A stretch of 53,602 nucleotides of DNA from Nocardia araoensis NBRC 100135 (GCF_000308435.1 NZ_BAFR01000153.1:1-53602); one strand, 5' to 3'. Shown: positions 32,932 to 41,343, numbered from the stretch's first letter. Translations and numbers: made by a program. Notes: generated from the letters alone by a model not told the origin.

Positions 32932-33162
32932 TCAGGCGGCCCCGACCGTGTTCTTGGCCTCGTAGTCGCGGATTTCGGACCAGGCGTAGAGCACCCGGCG
33001 CCCTCGCTTCAGGTACTTGGGTCCGCGACCGAGGTAGCGAAGCTGGGCCAATGCGGCCCTGGTGGTGTGCCAGCGTTCGGCAAGTTCGTTCGGCGTCGCG
33101 AACCCGTCCGCGGCGTCAATAGCCATCAGGGACAGGAACAGCAAGGTCAACACTGTCCTCAT
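32932..33162 (-). CDS. Excisionase-like helix-turn-helix protein
   Basis: 76 residues from the ATG at 33162, which has GGAGG 5 bases upstream. The winged-helix text ATPNELAERWHTTRAALAQL, YLGRGPKYLKRGRRVLYAWS and EIRDYE is the AlpA/Xis form found as recombination directionality factor in phiRv1/phiRv2. The hydrophobic N-terminus (RTVLTLLFLSL) is odd; a start at 33126 would remove it. It would direct integrase to excise the element. Confidence 0.75.
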   Translation of the reverse strand: MRTVLTLLFLSLMAIDAADGFATPNELAERWHTTRAALAQLRYLGRGPKYLKRGRRVLYAWSEIRDYEAKNTVGAA

Positions 33163-33194
33163 CAAACCTCCGTGCAGTGGTATTCGATCTAGTT

Positions 33195-33279
33195 TGCGAT
33201 GCAAATCATCGCACTTACGATGATTACAATAATTCCGATGTGATGTCAAGTGAACTCGCATGCGATGGTTTTCATCGCA
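33195..33279. promoter_or_regulatory. Two repressor operators in the lysogeny switch
   Basis: TGCGATG-CAAAT-CATCGCA (33195-33213) and TGCGATG-GTTTT-CATCGCA (33261-33279) are exact 7-base dyads with 5-base spacers, 66 bp apart; a partial ACGATGATT half lies between. They flank the divergent xis and repressor promoters in an AT-rich region. The right one is 12 bp from the repressor start, which implies autorepression. Confidence 0.85.
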
Positions 33280-33291
33280 TATGCTTCATTC

Positions 33292-33741
33292 ATGGCAGAG
33301 AAGAAGAACCCCCTGGGCGCTACGGGCGAAACCGTTGCCGCGAACGTCCAGAAGATGCGGGAGCAAAGCAACCTCAGCTATGCCGAACTTTCTCGTCGCC
33401 TCCAGGCGATCGGTCGGACGATTCCGACGCTCGGCCTACGGAAGATCGAGAGCAGGGAGCGGCGCATCGACGCCGATGACCTCGTGGCCCTGGCTGCGGC
33501 TCTGGAGGTTTCGCCGCTCACACTGCTGATGCCCGAGTCGGCCGACCGATCCGATCAGGTACGCACGACAGCACATTCGGACACCGCCGTGCGCATCTTC
33601 CAGTGGCTACGCGGCGATGCCCTGCCCGGTGCCTACGACGACCCTCAGCGGCAATTCAGTTTCATGATCCGGTCGCGCCCGAAATGGGCAGTGTCCGAAG
33701 CGATTACGAGGCAGACTGGGTCTACTGATGGCGACGATTGA
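33292..33741 (+). CDS. XRE-family repressor of the satellite
   Basis: 149 residues from the ATG at 33292. HTH: VQKMREQSNLSYAELSRRLQ, then LGLRKIESRERRIDADDLVA. The C-terminal 60 residues are not a known cleavable (RecA-type) domain: no Ala-Gly cut site or Ser/Lys pair is evident. So induction is probably by a helper protein or other signal and not by self-cleavage. It overlaps the integrase start by 14 bases, so both are expressed in the lysogen. Confidence 0.8.
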   Translation: MAEKKNPLGATGETVAANVQKMREQSNLSYAELSRRLQAIGRTIPTLGLRKIESRERRIDADDLVALAAALEVSPLTLLMPESADRSDQVRTTAHSDTAVRIFQWLRGDALPGAYDDPQRQFSFMIRSRPKWAVSEAITRQTGSTDGDD

Positions 33742-34936
33742 GCAGTACAAGCTGTGCAAGCCGTCGTGCCCCGACGACTGCACGAAGCGGGAGCACCAGC
33801 GCCACATGGTGCGCTACCGCAAACCCGACGGGAAGCAGACGAAAAAGCGCGGGTTCCGGCGCAAGATCGACGCCGAAAACTTCGCCGCTACGGTCGAGGT
33901 CAAGAAGATGACCGGCGACTACATCGCGCCGTCGATGGGTCGGCTTACGGTCGCCGATATGGGCGCGGCGTGGATCGCGCGCCAGGTCCACACCAAGGAA
34001 TCGTGGTCTGAGCGCGTCGAGTCGATCTGGCGTGTACACATCGAACCTCAATGGGGCACAAGGCAACTCGCTTCGATTACGCGGCCCGAGATTCGCGATT
34101 GGATCGCGGGAATCGACCGGGCACCGTCGACGGTCGCCGACATTCACGGGGTGCTGTCCGCGATCCTCAGTGAGGCGGTCGACGAGCGGCGGATACCGGC
34201 GAACCCAGCTGCCGGTGTACCGCTCCCCCGCCGGGTGCCTGTCGATCACGTCTACCTCACGCACGACCAGGTGGCCCGCCTCGCTGCCGAGTGCAGCAAG
34301 GGCCAAGAGATTGTGATGCTGCTCGCGTACTCGGGCCTGCGGTGGGGCGAGATGGCCGCGCTGCGCCCGCGTGACGTGGACCTCCGACGGCGACGAATCC
34401 ATGTCGTGCGCTCGGCGTCCAAGGTGAACTCTCGCACGGTGATCACCACACCGAAGACGTGGGAGCTGCGATCAGTCGCGGTGCCCGCCGAAGTCGCCGA
34501 CCTCCTGGCGCCGGTCGTCGCCGCGCAGCGTGACCCTGTGGGCCTGCTGTGGTCGCGTCCGTCCGACGGCGGGCCGATCCGGCCACCGACCACAACCCAT
34601 TGGTTCACGAAGGCGGTGGGCCGGTGCATCGCGGCGTCCGTGCCGCTCGACGACGACGGCGAGCCGGACGGCCCGGCGACGTTCCCGCGCGTGACGGCTC
34701 ACCAGCTGCGCCACACCGCGGCGTCACTCATGATCGCCAGCGGCGCGCACGTGAAGACGATCCAACGCCAGCTCGGGCACAAGTCGGCGACGATGACGCT
34801 CGACAACTACGGGCACTTGTTCGACGACGATCTCGACGGCGTAGCTGATCGGATGGGCGCCGGATACCGCGATGCCGCGGCGAGATGTGCCCAAAATGTG
34901 CCCACGCGCCCCGACCTACGAGTGGTCGGGGCATGA
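33728..34936 (+). CDS. int: Tyrosine integrase
   Basis: 402 residues. N-terminal zinc-like motif (CKPSCPDDCTKREHQRH) and an AP2-like arm-binding domain, a core-binding SAM-like domain (LTVADMGAAWIARQVHTKES), then the catalytic domain: Arg in AYSGLRWGEMAALR, H-x2-R in AHQLRHTAASLM, His in LGHKSATMTL and Tyr in DNYGHLF. It should recombine the 29-bp core in ssrA. Its last codons contain the right arm-type sites, and attR starts 36 bases after its stop. Confidence 0.93.
   Translation: MATIEQYKLCKPSCPDDCTKREHQRHMVRYRKPDGKQTKKRGFRRKIDAENFAATVEVKKMTGDYIAPSMGRLTVADMGAAWIARQVHTKESWSERVESIWRVHIEPQWGTRQLASITRPEIRDWIAGIDRAPSTVADIHGVLSAILSEAVDERRIPANPAAGVPLPRRVPVDHVYLTHDQVARLAAECSKGQEIVMLLAYSGLRWGEMAALRPRDVDLRRRRIHVVRSASKVNSRTVITTPKTWELRSVAVPAEVADLLAPVVAAQRDPVGLLWSRPSDGGPIRPPTTTHWFTKAVGRCIAASVPLDDDGEPDGPATFPRVTAHQLRHTAASLMIASGAHVKTIQRQLGHKSATMTLDNYGHLFDDDLDGVADRMGAGYRDAAARCAQNVPTRPDLRVVGA
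34886..34906. repeat. Probable integrase arm-type sites, right
   Basis: The same 21-mer as at 25576-25596 (two TGTGCCCA units). It lies within the 3' end of int, 66 bp from the attR core. Confidence 0.65.
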
Positions 34937-34973
34937 AAAAGGCCCCTGACCTGCTGGTATCAGGTCAGGGGCC
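34936..34973 (-). terminator. ssrA terminator supplied by the element
   Basis: On the minus strand GGCCCCTGACCTG (34973-34961) pairs with CAGGTCAGGGGCC (34953-34941), then TTTTT (34940-34936). It starts within the attR core edge and lies otherwise in element DNA, so the inserted element gives the host tmRNA a new terminator. On the plus strand it ends the integrase transcript. Confidence 0.85.
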
Positions 34974-35001
34974 TCGTGGAGCTGCCGGGAATCGAACCCG
35001 G
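34973..35001. repeat. attR core, 3' end of ssrA
   Basis: Exact 29-bp copy of attL. It covers the acceptor 3' strand and T-arm of the tmRNA, so integration leaves a complete tmRNA gene. Confidence 0.92.
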
Positions 35002-35344
35002 GTCCTCCGCCGCGTCTTCAGGGCTTCTCCGTGTGCAGTTCGCTGTGTCTCTACTCGGATCTCCGGGTCCCGCGAACAAGCCCGGATGACGATCCCAGCC
35101 GCTGTTCGATGTCCCGCCCTACTCCGCGACCGAGTAGGACGGTGAGCCCTCTAGCTGATGCCGGCACCGGAGCCGAGGGCATGCCCCGGGCCGACAGAGA
35201 CGCTCTGCTGATCAGGCAGCGAGAGCGTACTCGCGCTGATTGGAATCGGCGCTTAATTGGTTGCAACGACGCTTACGGTGGTCTCTTGCCTGCACCGACA
35301 CGCTTCCCCTGAATCAACGTACGCAGTCGAAACCGTTCAGCCCC
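34977..35344 (-). ncRNA. ssrA: Transfer-messenger RNA (tmRNA)
   Basis: 368 nt on the minus strand. The 5' end GGGGCTGAACGGTTTCGACT pairs with the 3' acceptor strand CAGCTCC. The tRNA-like end has the T-arm GGTTCGATTCCCGG. The resume frame (35250-35212) codes ADSNQREYALAA-stop, close to mycobacterial tags. The CCA end is not encoded (the DNA reads CGA). With SmpB (39424) it frees stalled ribosomes and tags the nascent chain for proteolysis. It is the integration target of the adjacent element. Confidence 0.95.
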
Positions 35345-35797
35345 GTACGCCCCAGCACCTTGCCGGGCTGTTCATGTTAACACCGGGAGAAGCGTGGATC
35401 ATCCCGTTATCCAGTGGTGGCGGTCGCCACACCGCGACGTCGTCCACGGACGCAATCGCCGCAGGTCAGGGCTCCCCGCTCCCGGGTCGGCGCGCCGCCT
35501 ACGAGGGGTGTCCGCCCGAACCCGGGTAATGCCTGCCACGCTCCCCCGTTCGACAGGAGCGCGAACCGGCCACCACCCGCGAGCCGACGGACGATCGACC
35601 CGGTGATGGCGCTCCGCGAGCACGCGCGCCGACCGCGGCCGAATCGCATGCCCCCACTGCGCGGCGAATCTCGCCTCGAACCCTTCCCGGATGCTGGTAG
35701 CCGATTCTCGAGGCCCGACGACGAACCCGACTTACACTGCACGAGCCGTACGATCGGCTCTGAGCAGCGGATCTCGATTTCAGACTAAGGAAACACT
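35345..35797. other. Intergenic region of about 450 bp
   Basis: This holds the ssrA promoter (minus; GTTAACATG near 35370-35380 is a possible -10 element of a precursor) and the promoter of the substrate-binding proteins. I find no supported gene; open frames are shadows in high-GC DNA. Confidence 0.35.
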
Positions 35798-37108
35798 TTG
35801 GCAGTTCGCACCATTCGGGACAGGTTGCTGCGCCTGTCCGCCCTCACCGTCATCGCCGGGCTCGTCCTCACGGGGTGTTCCGCCCTGCGCGACAAGTCGA
35901 CCGCCATCGAACCCGGGGTCACCGCCGACCCGTGCCCGAACGCGGTGGACTCGCGCAAAGGGTGTATCTATCTCGGCGTGCTGTCCGATCTGACGAGTGG
36001 GCCGTTCGCCGCGCTGGGCAAGGACATCAACAACGGCCAGCTGGCGTTCTGGCGGGCGGTGAACGAAGCTGGTGGGATCGGCGGCAAGTACGAGGTGGAC
36101 ATCGCCACCTACACCGAGGACACGAACTACGATCTGCAGAAGCACGCCGAGGCCTACCGGAGAATCGAGCCGCACATCCTCGCGCTCTCGATGAGTTTCG
36201 GCACCGTGCAGACGCAGAAGGTACTTTCCGAGATGGACGCGGCGAACATGATCGCCATTGCCGGAACCCTGTGGTCGGGTTGGCAATTCGAGAACAGCGA
36301 CAAGGGTCTGCTGCTGGAGTCCGGCTATTCCTACTGCTCCGAGGCGATCATCGCCCTGGATTGGATCGCCGAGCACGAAGCGAAGCCGAGTTCGATCGCC
36401 ACCGTCAGCTACCAGGGCGACTACGGCGGCGACTACGCCACCGGCGCCAAGAAATGGGCGTCGGCCAATCGGGTCGACCTGGTGGCGCAGATCGACACCG
36501 AGCCGAACACCCAGATCGGCAACCAGGACGCCGCGGTCGCCAAGATCCTCAATTCCAGAGCCGATCTCGTGCTGCTGGCCACGGGACCCGCGGAGGCGGG
36601 TGAGATCATGGGCAAGGCGGCGCTGGCCGGTTTCCCCGGCAGGTTCCTCGGCTCGGGCCCGACCTGGAACGGCGGCCTGCTGAAAAGCCCTGCGGCCTCG
36701 GCGATCACCGCTCGCTACAACATGACCTCGCCGCTGGACGGCTGGGACGGCACCAGCGCGGGCGCCAAGAAGGCCAGGGCCTCGGCGACCAGGGAGCCCT
36801 CCACCTGGGGCTACAGCGCGGGCTGGATGTTCTCCTATCCGATGAAGGCACTGCTCACCCGGGCGGTCAACGAAGGCAAACTGACTCGCAAGGGCGTCCG
36901 GCAAGCCGTGCACGGCCTGCGCGTCGACTACGAGGGCGCGATCCCCGAACACACCTACGGCGCGGTCAAACCCGACCTCACCCGGCAGCGAGCCGTGATC
37001 GAAGCGCCCGATCAGACCGCGCCGCTCGGCGCGATGACCCTGGCGACCGACTATCACGGCCCGACTCAGGACCGCATCACCCTCAACGAGCCCTGCGTGC
37101 AGCCGTAA
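35798..37108 (+). CDS. Periplasmic-binding-type lipoprotein (Peripla_BP_6), copy 1
   Basis: 436 residues from the TTG at 35798 (TAAGGA upstream). Signal peptide and lipobox LTVIAGLVLTGCSALRD (Cys about 27). The mature part is a type I binding protein like LivK/AmiC: GCIYLGVLSDLTSGPFAALG, NEAGGIGGKYEVDIATYTED, SMSFGTVQTQKVLSEMDAAN and ADLVLLATGPAEAGEIMGKA. It would bind an amino acid or small amide at the cell surface. No permease or ATPase gene is adjacent. Followed after 11 bases by a close paralogue. Confidence 0.85.
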   Translation: MAVRTIRDRLLRLSALTVIAGLVLTGCSALRDKSTAIEPGVTADPCPNAVDSRKGCIYLGVLSDLTSGPFAALGKDINNGQLAFWRAVNEAGGIGGKYEVDIATYTEDTNYDLQKHAEAYRRIEPHILALSMSFGTVQTQKVLSEMDAANMIAIAGTLWSGWQFENSDKGLLLESGYSYCSEAIIALDWIAEHEAKPSSIATVSYQGDYGGDYATGAKKWASANRVDLVAQIDTEPNTQIGNQDAAVAKILNSRADLVLLATGPAEAGEIMGKAALAGFPGRFLGSGPTWNGGLLKSPAASAITARYNMTSPLDGWDGTSAGAKKARASATREPSTWGYSAGWMFSYPMKALLTRAVNEGKLTRKGVRQAVHGLRVDYEGAIPEHTYGAVKPDLTRQRAVIEAPDQTAPLGAMTLATDYHGPTQDRITLNEPCVQP

Positions 37109-37119
37109 GCGAGCGAGAC

Positions 37120-38418
37120 ATGCCTCTTCACCGTAATCTTCGTCGGCTACTTCGTCTCGTGGCCGCTCCCCTCGCGCTCGGGCTCGTCCTGACCAGCGGC
37201 TGCTCGAGCTCGTCGCCCGCCGCCGCCCCCGGCGTCACCCGCGAAGCCTGCCCCCACGCGATTCACCGGGACAAGGGCTGCATCTATCTCGGCGTCCTGT
37301 CGGACCTGAACAACGGCCCCTTCGCTCCGCTCGGAAAGTCTTTGCAGGACGGGCAGATAGCGTTCTGGAACGAGGTGAACAAGCAGGGCGGCATCGGCGG
37401 CTACGAGATCGATATCACGACCTACACCCGCGACACGGCCTACGATCCGCGCAGGCACGTCACGGAATTCGAGAACGTGGCGCCGCACGTGCTGGCGCTC
37501 GCGATGAGTTTCGGCACCGCCCAGACGCTCGCCGTCCTGCACGAGATGGACGAGGCGGACCTGGTGACCGGCGCGGGCACCCTCTGGTCGGGTTGGCAAT
37601 ACCGCGCCACCGACCGCGATCTGGTGCTGGACGACGGCTTCTCGTACTGCACGGAAGCCGTGCTCGGCCTCGATTGGTTCGCGCAGAACTTCTACCAGCC
37701 ACGCACGCTCGGCGTGGTCGCCTACCGCGGCAACTACGGCGGCGACTACGCCGGCGGGGCGCTCAAGTGGGCATTGGACAACGGCGCGACGATCACCGAG
37801 CGGATCGACACCGGACCCAACACCGAAGTCGGCAATCAGGACTACCCGGTCTCCGAACTGTTGGCAGATCCGCCCGATGTGGTGCTCTTGGCCACCGGGC
37901 CAGCCGAGACCGCCGAAATCGTCGGCAAATTGGCGAAATCCGGTTACACCGGCCGATTCCTCGGGTCCACCCCGACCTGGAACAGCGCGCTGCTCAAGAC
38001 ACCCGCCGCGCCCGCGCTCACGGCGCTGTACAACTACACCTCTCCGTTCGACGGCTGGGACGGCGCGAGCACCGGAGCCCAGCGCGCCAGGAACGCCGCG
38101 CCGAGCGAACCGACCAACTTCGGCTACAACCTCGGTTGGGCGATCTCGTATCCGCTGAAGGCGCTGCTCACCAAGGCAGCCGAGACGGGCAGCATGGACC
38201 GGCCGACCCTCCGCAAGGCCCTTGCCGGGCTCACCGTCGACTCCGAAGGGATGGCGGCGCCGCAGATCTATGGGCGCGACGAACCCGATGTGGCGGCGCA
38301 GCGGGCGGTGGTCAACGTGCCCGACCCGTCCACGTCACTGGGATCGCGCACCGTGGTGGCCGACTATCGCAGTCCCACCCTGAAGCGGATATCGATCCAC
38401 GAACCGTGCACACGGTGA
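37120..38418 (+). CDS. Periplasmic-binding-type lipoprotein (Peripla_BP_6), copy 2
   Basis: 432 residues, ATG at 37120. Lipobox PLALGLVLTSGCSSSSP. It parallels copy 1 throughout: GCIYLGVLSDLNNGPFAPLG, AMSFGTAQTLAVLHEMDEAD, GTLWSGWQYRAT, VVAYRGNYGGDYAGGALKWA and NYTSPFDGWDGAS. This is a tandem duplication with clear divergence, so the ligands may differ. The two genes form one operon; the transporter or sensor they serve lies elsewhere. Confidence 0.85.
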   Translation: MPLHRNLRRLLRLVAAPLALGLVLTSGCSSSSPAAAPGVTREACPHAIHRDKGCIYLGVLSDLNNGPFAPLGKSLQDGQIAFWNEVNKQGGIGGYEIDITTYTRDTAYDPRRHVTEFENVAPHVLALAMSFGTAQTLAVLHEMDEADLVTGAGTLWSGWQYRATDRDLVLDDGFSYCTEAVLGLDWFAQNFYQPRTLGVVAYRGNYGGDYAGGALKWALDNGATITERIDTGPNTEVGNQDYPVSELLADPPDVVLLATGPAETAEIVGKLAKSGYTGRFLGSTPTWNSALLKTPAAPALTALYNYTSPFDGWDGASTGAQRARNAAPSEPTNFGYNLGWAISYPLKALLTKAAETGSMDRPTLRKALAGLTVDSEGMAAPQIYGRDEPDVAAQRAVVNVPDPSTSLGSRTVVADYRSPTLKRISIHEPCTR

Positions 38419-38563
38419 CGCGCGCGATCGGCTTGCATCGGCGACGCTTCCGACGGCGGGTCCGGGTCCTCGGGAACTCCAGCCAGGTCTCTCCGGCTCG
38501 GGCGGCGGATATTCGCCGTCGCCTGAGGACTCGACCCACACCGCGACCGAGCGGCGCGTGAAC

Positions 38564-39427
38564 TCAAGCCGCGGCGATGAGCGCGACCGCGGCCAGCGCG
38601 AGGAACAGGCCGACCTGCTGCTGCCGGTGTACTCGCTCGCCGAGCAGAACCATCGCCAGCAGCACGGTCACCGCCGGGTAGAGCGAGCCGATCACGCTCA
38701 CCAGCGACAACAGCGACCCGTGGAAGGCGTACAGCAGCGCCGCGTTGCTGATGACGTCCAGCACGCTGATGTAACCCGCCAGTCGTAGCGGCTCACCGCG
38801 CAACCGCCCGAACTCTCCGGCGGTCAGCGCGGTCAGCCAGACCACCGCGGTGGCAGCGACACGCTGCATCAGCAACGGCCACAGCCCCGAATCGGACGCG
38901 GTCTCGTGGAAGAAGACGAAGGCGAGACCGTACGCGGCGCCGGAACCGATGGTCAGCGCGGCGACCTTGCGGGTGAACCGCAATTCACGTCCGCCGGTGA
39001 TCTCCTCCGTCACGTCGTCCGGCGACTCCCGGCTCACCAGCAGCACGGCGACCAAGGCGAACACGATGCCAACGAAGGCGAGCGGGCCGGGACGCTCGCC
39101 GGTCGCCAGGCCTGCCAGTACCGGAATTCCGGCGACCAGCACCGCCGTCAGCGGTGACACGACGGCCATCGGACCGCTGGCCAGCGCGGCGTAGAACCAC
39201 CACACCGCGACGCCGCTCGCGACACCCGCCGCCGTACCCCACCACAACGACGCCGCGTCCGGGCTCCCGGGCACGAACGGGAGCAGCATGAGGACCAGTA
39301 GCACCGAGAACGGATAGGTGTAGATGACGACACGCAGCGCGGTCACCCGCCGCGACGCCACACCGCCGTAGAAGTCGCTTACGCCGTAGCCCACCGCGGC
39401 GACCAGCGCCAGCAGGACGGCGGTCAC
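38564..39427 (-). CDS. DMT/EamA-family transporter
   Basis: 287 residues, about ten helices (VLLALVAAVGYGVSDFYGGV; SGVAVWWFYAALASGPMAVV; SLYPAVTVLLAMVLLGERVH). Two EamA repeats are present. Its ATG overlaps the smpB stop by 4 bases, so it is co-transcribed with smpB. The substrate is unknown. Confidence 0.82.
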   Translation of the reverse strand: MTAVLLALVAAVGYGVSDFYGGVASRRVTALRVVIYTYPFSVLLVLMLLPFVPGSPDAASLWWGTAAGVASGVAVWWFYAALASGPMAVVSPLTAVLVAGIPVLAGLATGERPGPLAFVGIVFALVAVLLVSRESPDDVTEEITGGRELRFTRKVAALTIGSGAAYGLAFVFFHETASDSGLWPLLMQRVAATAVVWLTALTAGEFGRLRGEPLRLAGYISVLDVISNAALLYAFHGSLLSLVSVIGSLYPAVTVLLAMVLLGERVHRQQQVGLFLALAAVALIAAA

Positions 39428-39897
39428 CTCATGCCTTTGACCCGCCGTCCCAGTTCACGGGTGACCTCTCGCTCGGCGGTGCGCCGGGCCAAGTCCTGCC
39501 GCTTGTCGTAGTCCTGCTTGCCCTTGGCCAGCGCCAGCTCGACCTTCACCTTGCCGTCGGAGAAATACATCGACAGCGGCACCAGCGTCTGGTTGCCCTC
39601 CCGCGACTTACCGACAAGCCGCTCGATCTCGCGCTTGTGCAGCAGCAACTTGCGTACCCGGCGCGGCGCGTGGTTGGTCCAGGTGCCGTGACTGAACTCG
39701 GGGATGTGCAGCCCACGCAACCACACCTCGCCGTTGTCCACCGTCGCGAAGGCGTCCACCAGTGAGGCCTTGCCCTCCCGCAGGCTCTTCACCTCCGTGC
39801 CGACCAGCGCGATCCCGGCCTCGTAGGTGTCCAGGATCGTGTAGTTGTGCCGCGCCCGGCGGTTGGTCGCGATGACCTTGCGCCCTCTCTCCTTCAT
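39424..39897 (-). CDS. smpB: tmRNA-binding protein SmpB
   Basis: 157 residues from the ATG at 39897. Typical text: KVIATNRRARHNYTILDTYE, AGIALVGTEVKSLREGKASL, VWLRGLHIPEFSHGTWTNHA and the basic C-terminal tail KGKQDYDKRQDLARRTAERE. It forms the complex with tmRNA that rescues stalled ribosomes. In most Corynebacteriales smpB follows ftsX; here ftsX is 11 kb away on the other strand. A DMT gene overlaps its end. Confidence 0.95.
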   Translation of the reverse strand: MKERGRKVIATNRRARHNYTILDTYEAGIALVGTEVKSLREGKASLVDAFATVDNGEVWLRGLHIPEFSHGTWTNHAPRRVRKLLLHKREIERLVGKSREGNQTLVPLSMYFSDGKVKVELALAKGKQDYDKRQDLARRTAEREVTRELGRRVKGMR

Positions 39898-39953
39898 AAC
39901 GGTCCACTTTAAGTGACCCGGCAACCGGATTATTCCCGCAGGTCGCGGACTCG

Positions 39954-40196
39954 CTAACCGCCCTGATGCAGCACCACGTAGAGCGCGAGGACGGCGAGGA
40001 ACGCGAGGAGCAGCGCCACGGTCGACATCCGTGGTACGCCGGGACGCCCCGGCGGCGGACTGCGCCGGAGCCATACGTTCTCGACCGCCGGATCGGTCCT
40101 GCTGCGCACCTGCGGCGGCACGTCCGGGGCCTCACCCCCCACCGAGCCGATGGACAGATCATCACCCGCGTCACTGGAACCATCACCCGGCGCCAT
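39954..40196 (-). CDS. Small protein with a C-terminal membrane helix
   Basis: 80 residues, ATG at 40196. A polar N-terminal part (PGDGSSDAGDDLSIGSVGGE, VENVWLRRSPPPGRPG) ends in one helix, STVALLLAFLAVLALYVVLH. It lies just upstream of smpB on the same strand, where ftsX would be in related genomes. No family recognised; a tail-anchored membrane protein is plausible. Confidence 0.5.
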   Translation of the reverse strand: MAPGDGSSDAGDDLSIGSVGGEAPDVPPQVRSRTDPAVENVWLRRSPPPGRPGVPRMSTVALLLAFLAVLALYVVLHQGG

Positions 40197-40263
40197 AGCC
40201 AGAACGGTAGCCGCCGCGAGGGCGACGCGCCGCAATTCCGTCGCGGCGCAACACAGTTGGAAC

Positions 40264-41343
40264 TCAGGCCAGCCGACGCCGGAACGCCTCGGCGGACGCG
40301 CCGGTGGCCGGATCGACCGTGTGTACGCCCAGGTCCATGCCGTCGTCGGTGAGTTCGAGAACCATGAAGCCCAGCTCGTGGTAGTTCTCGTAGAGCGCAC
40401 CGTGGCCCGCGCTCGCGGCGAGCCGCGGCTCCGCGCCCACCGTTTTCGCGGCCGCGCCGGACACGATCTGCCTGGTTCCCTTCGACTCCGCCGTGGGTTC
40501 GAGCACTTGCAGGGAGTGATCGTGCCCGGACAGGATCACGTGGCACCGGCCGATCACGTGGTCTTCGATGAAGCGTTTCACGTGCACGCCGTTGATCGGT
40601 TCCAGCGACAGGCCCTCGTAGCGGCCCGCGTCCCCGTGCGGGCCGTTGTTCAGATACGGGTGATGGGTGCAGGCGATCTTCCACGTGGCGGGCGAGTCGG
40701 CCAGGGCGCGATCGAGCCAGTCACGCTGCTCGTTCATGAATCGGCCGTCGACGGCCCAGTACGGCGAGAAGACCGGCGGCACGTAGGCCGCCAACGGGTT
40801 GACGTCGAGGACGAAGAATTCGACGACAGGCTTCCGCTCCGGAATCCGCACCGAGTAATAGCGGCTCGGCATCCACCAGCGCGGGGAGTTCGCGTGGTAT
40901 TCCACCTCGGCGTTGCCGCGCAGCAACCACCCGCCGTCACCGCCGAGAACCGAACTGTTGTCGTGGTTTCCCAGCACCATCAACCAGGGGAAATCCAGTC
41001 CAGCATTGGGGTTTTCGAACTTGTCGGCGAACTGGGCGTCGGCCGCGCCGTCGGGCCCGTGCTCGTAGATGTTGTCACCGAGGCCCAATGCCAAGGAGAC
41101 GGGTTCACGACCGTGCAGCGCGCGCATGGCCTCGGCGACCGCCCACTGGGTGCGGGTGCCGGTGCCCGCGTCGCCGGTCACCAGCACCCGTACCCGGCGC
41201 TCGGCCGGGAAGGGGAACTTGGTGACGCCCTCGGCGACGGGTACCGCGTGCGCGGGCGTGCGCCCGACCAACGTAGTCCCGGCCGCGAGGGTGGCCGCGC
41301 CGGCCAGGAACGCCCTGCGCCCGATCGTCTCGCTCCGACTCAC
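40264..41343 (-). CDS. Tat-exported metallophosphoesterase
   Basis: 359 residues from the GTG at 41343 behind GGAGGG. The N-terminus has a twin-arginine signal (SETIGRRAFLAGAATLAAGT). Metal motifs of the calcineurin-like fold: VLVTGDAGTG, LGLGDNIYEHG, MVLGNHDN, CTHHPYLNNGPHG and ILSGHDHSLQVLE. The order resembles purple acid phosphatase-type secreted enzymes. It probably hydrolyses phosphate esters outside the membrane. It lies 76 bases after recQ on the same strand. Confidence 0.88.
   Translation of the reverse strand: MSRSETIGRRAFLAGAATLAAGTTLVGRTPAHAVPVAEGVTKFPFPAERRVRVLVTGDAGTGTRTQWAVAEAMRALHGREPVSLALGLGDNIYEHGPDGAADAQFADKFENPNAGLDFPWLMVLGNHDNSSVLGGDGGWLLRGNAEVEYHANSPRWWMPSRYYSVRIPERKPVVEFFVLDVNPLAAYVPPVFSPYWAVDGRFMNEQRDWLDRALADSPATWKIACTHHPYLNNGPHGDAGRYEGLSLEPINGVHVKRFIEDHVIGRCHVILSGHDHSLQVLEPTAESKGTRQIVSGAAAKTVGAEPRLAASAGHGALYENYHELGFMVLELTDDGMDLGVHTVDPATGASAEAFRRRLA

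Larger units (their letters stand above)
25456..35001. mobile_element. Satellite-like prophage integrated in the 3' end of ssrA (phiRv1/phiRv2-like plan)
   Basis: The element is bounded by a 29-bp exact direct repeat (25456-25484 and 34973-35001), so the integrated unit is 9517 bp. The right repeat is the true 3' end of the tmRNA gene. Gene order from the integrase end: int, repressor, excisionase, two zinc-finger proteins, primase-polymerase, DUF3631 helicase, small protein, scaffold, capsid, one unknown gene, then a cargo module at the attL end. No portal, terminase, protease, tail or lysis gene is seen. The set resembles M. tuberculosis phiRv1/phiRv2 and satellites that rely on a helper phage. 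All genes look intact. Confidence 0.88.
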
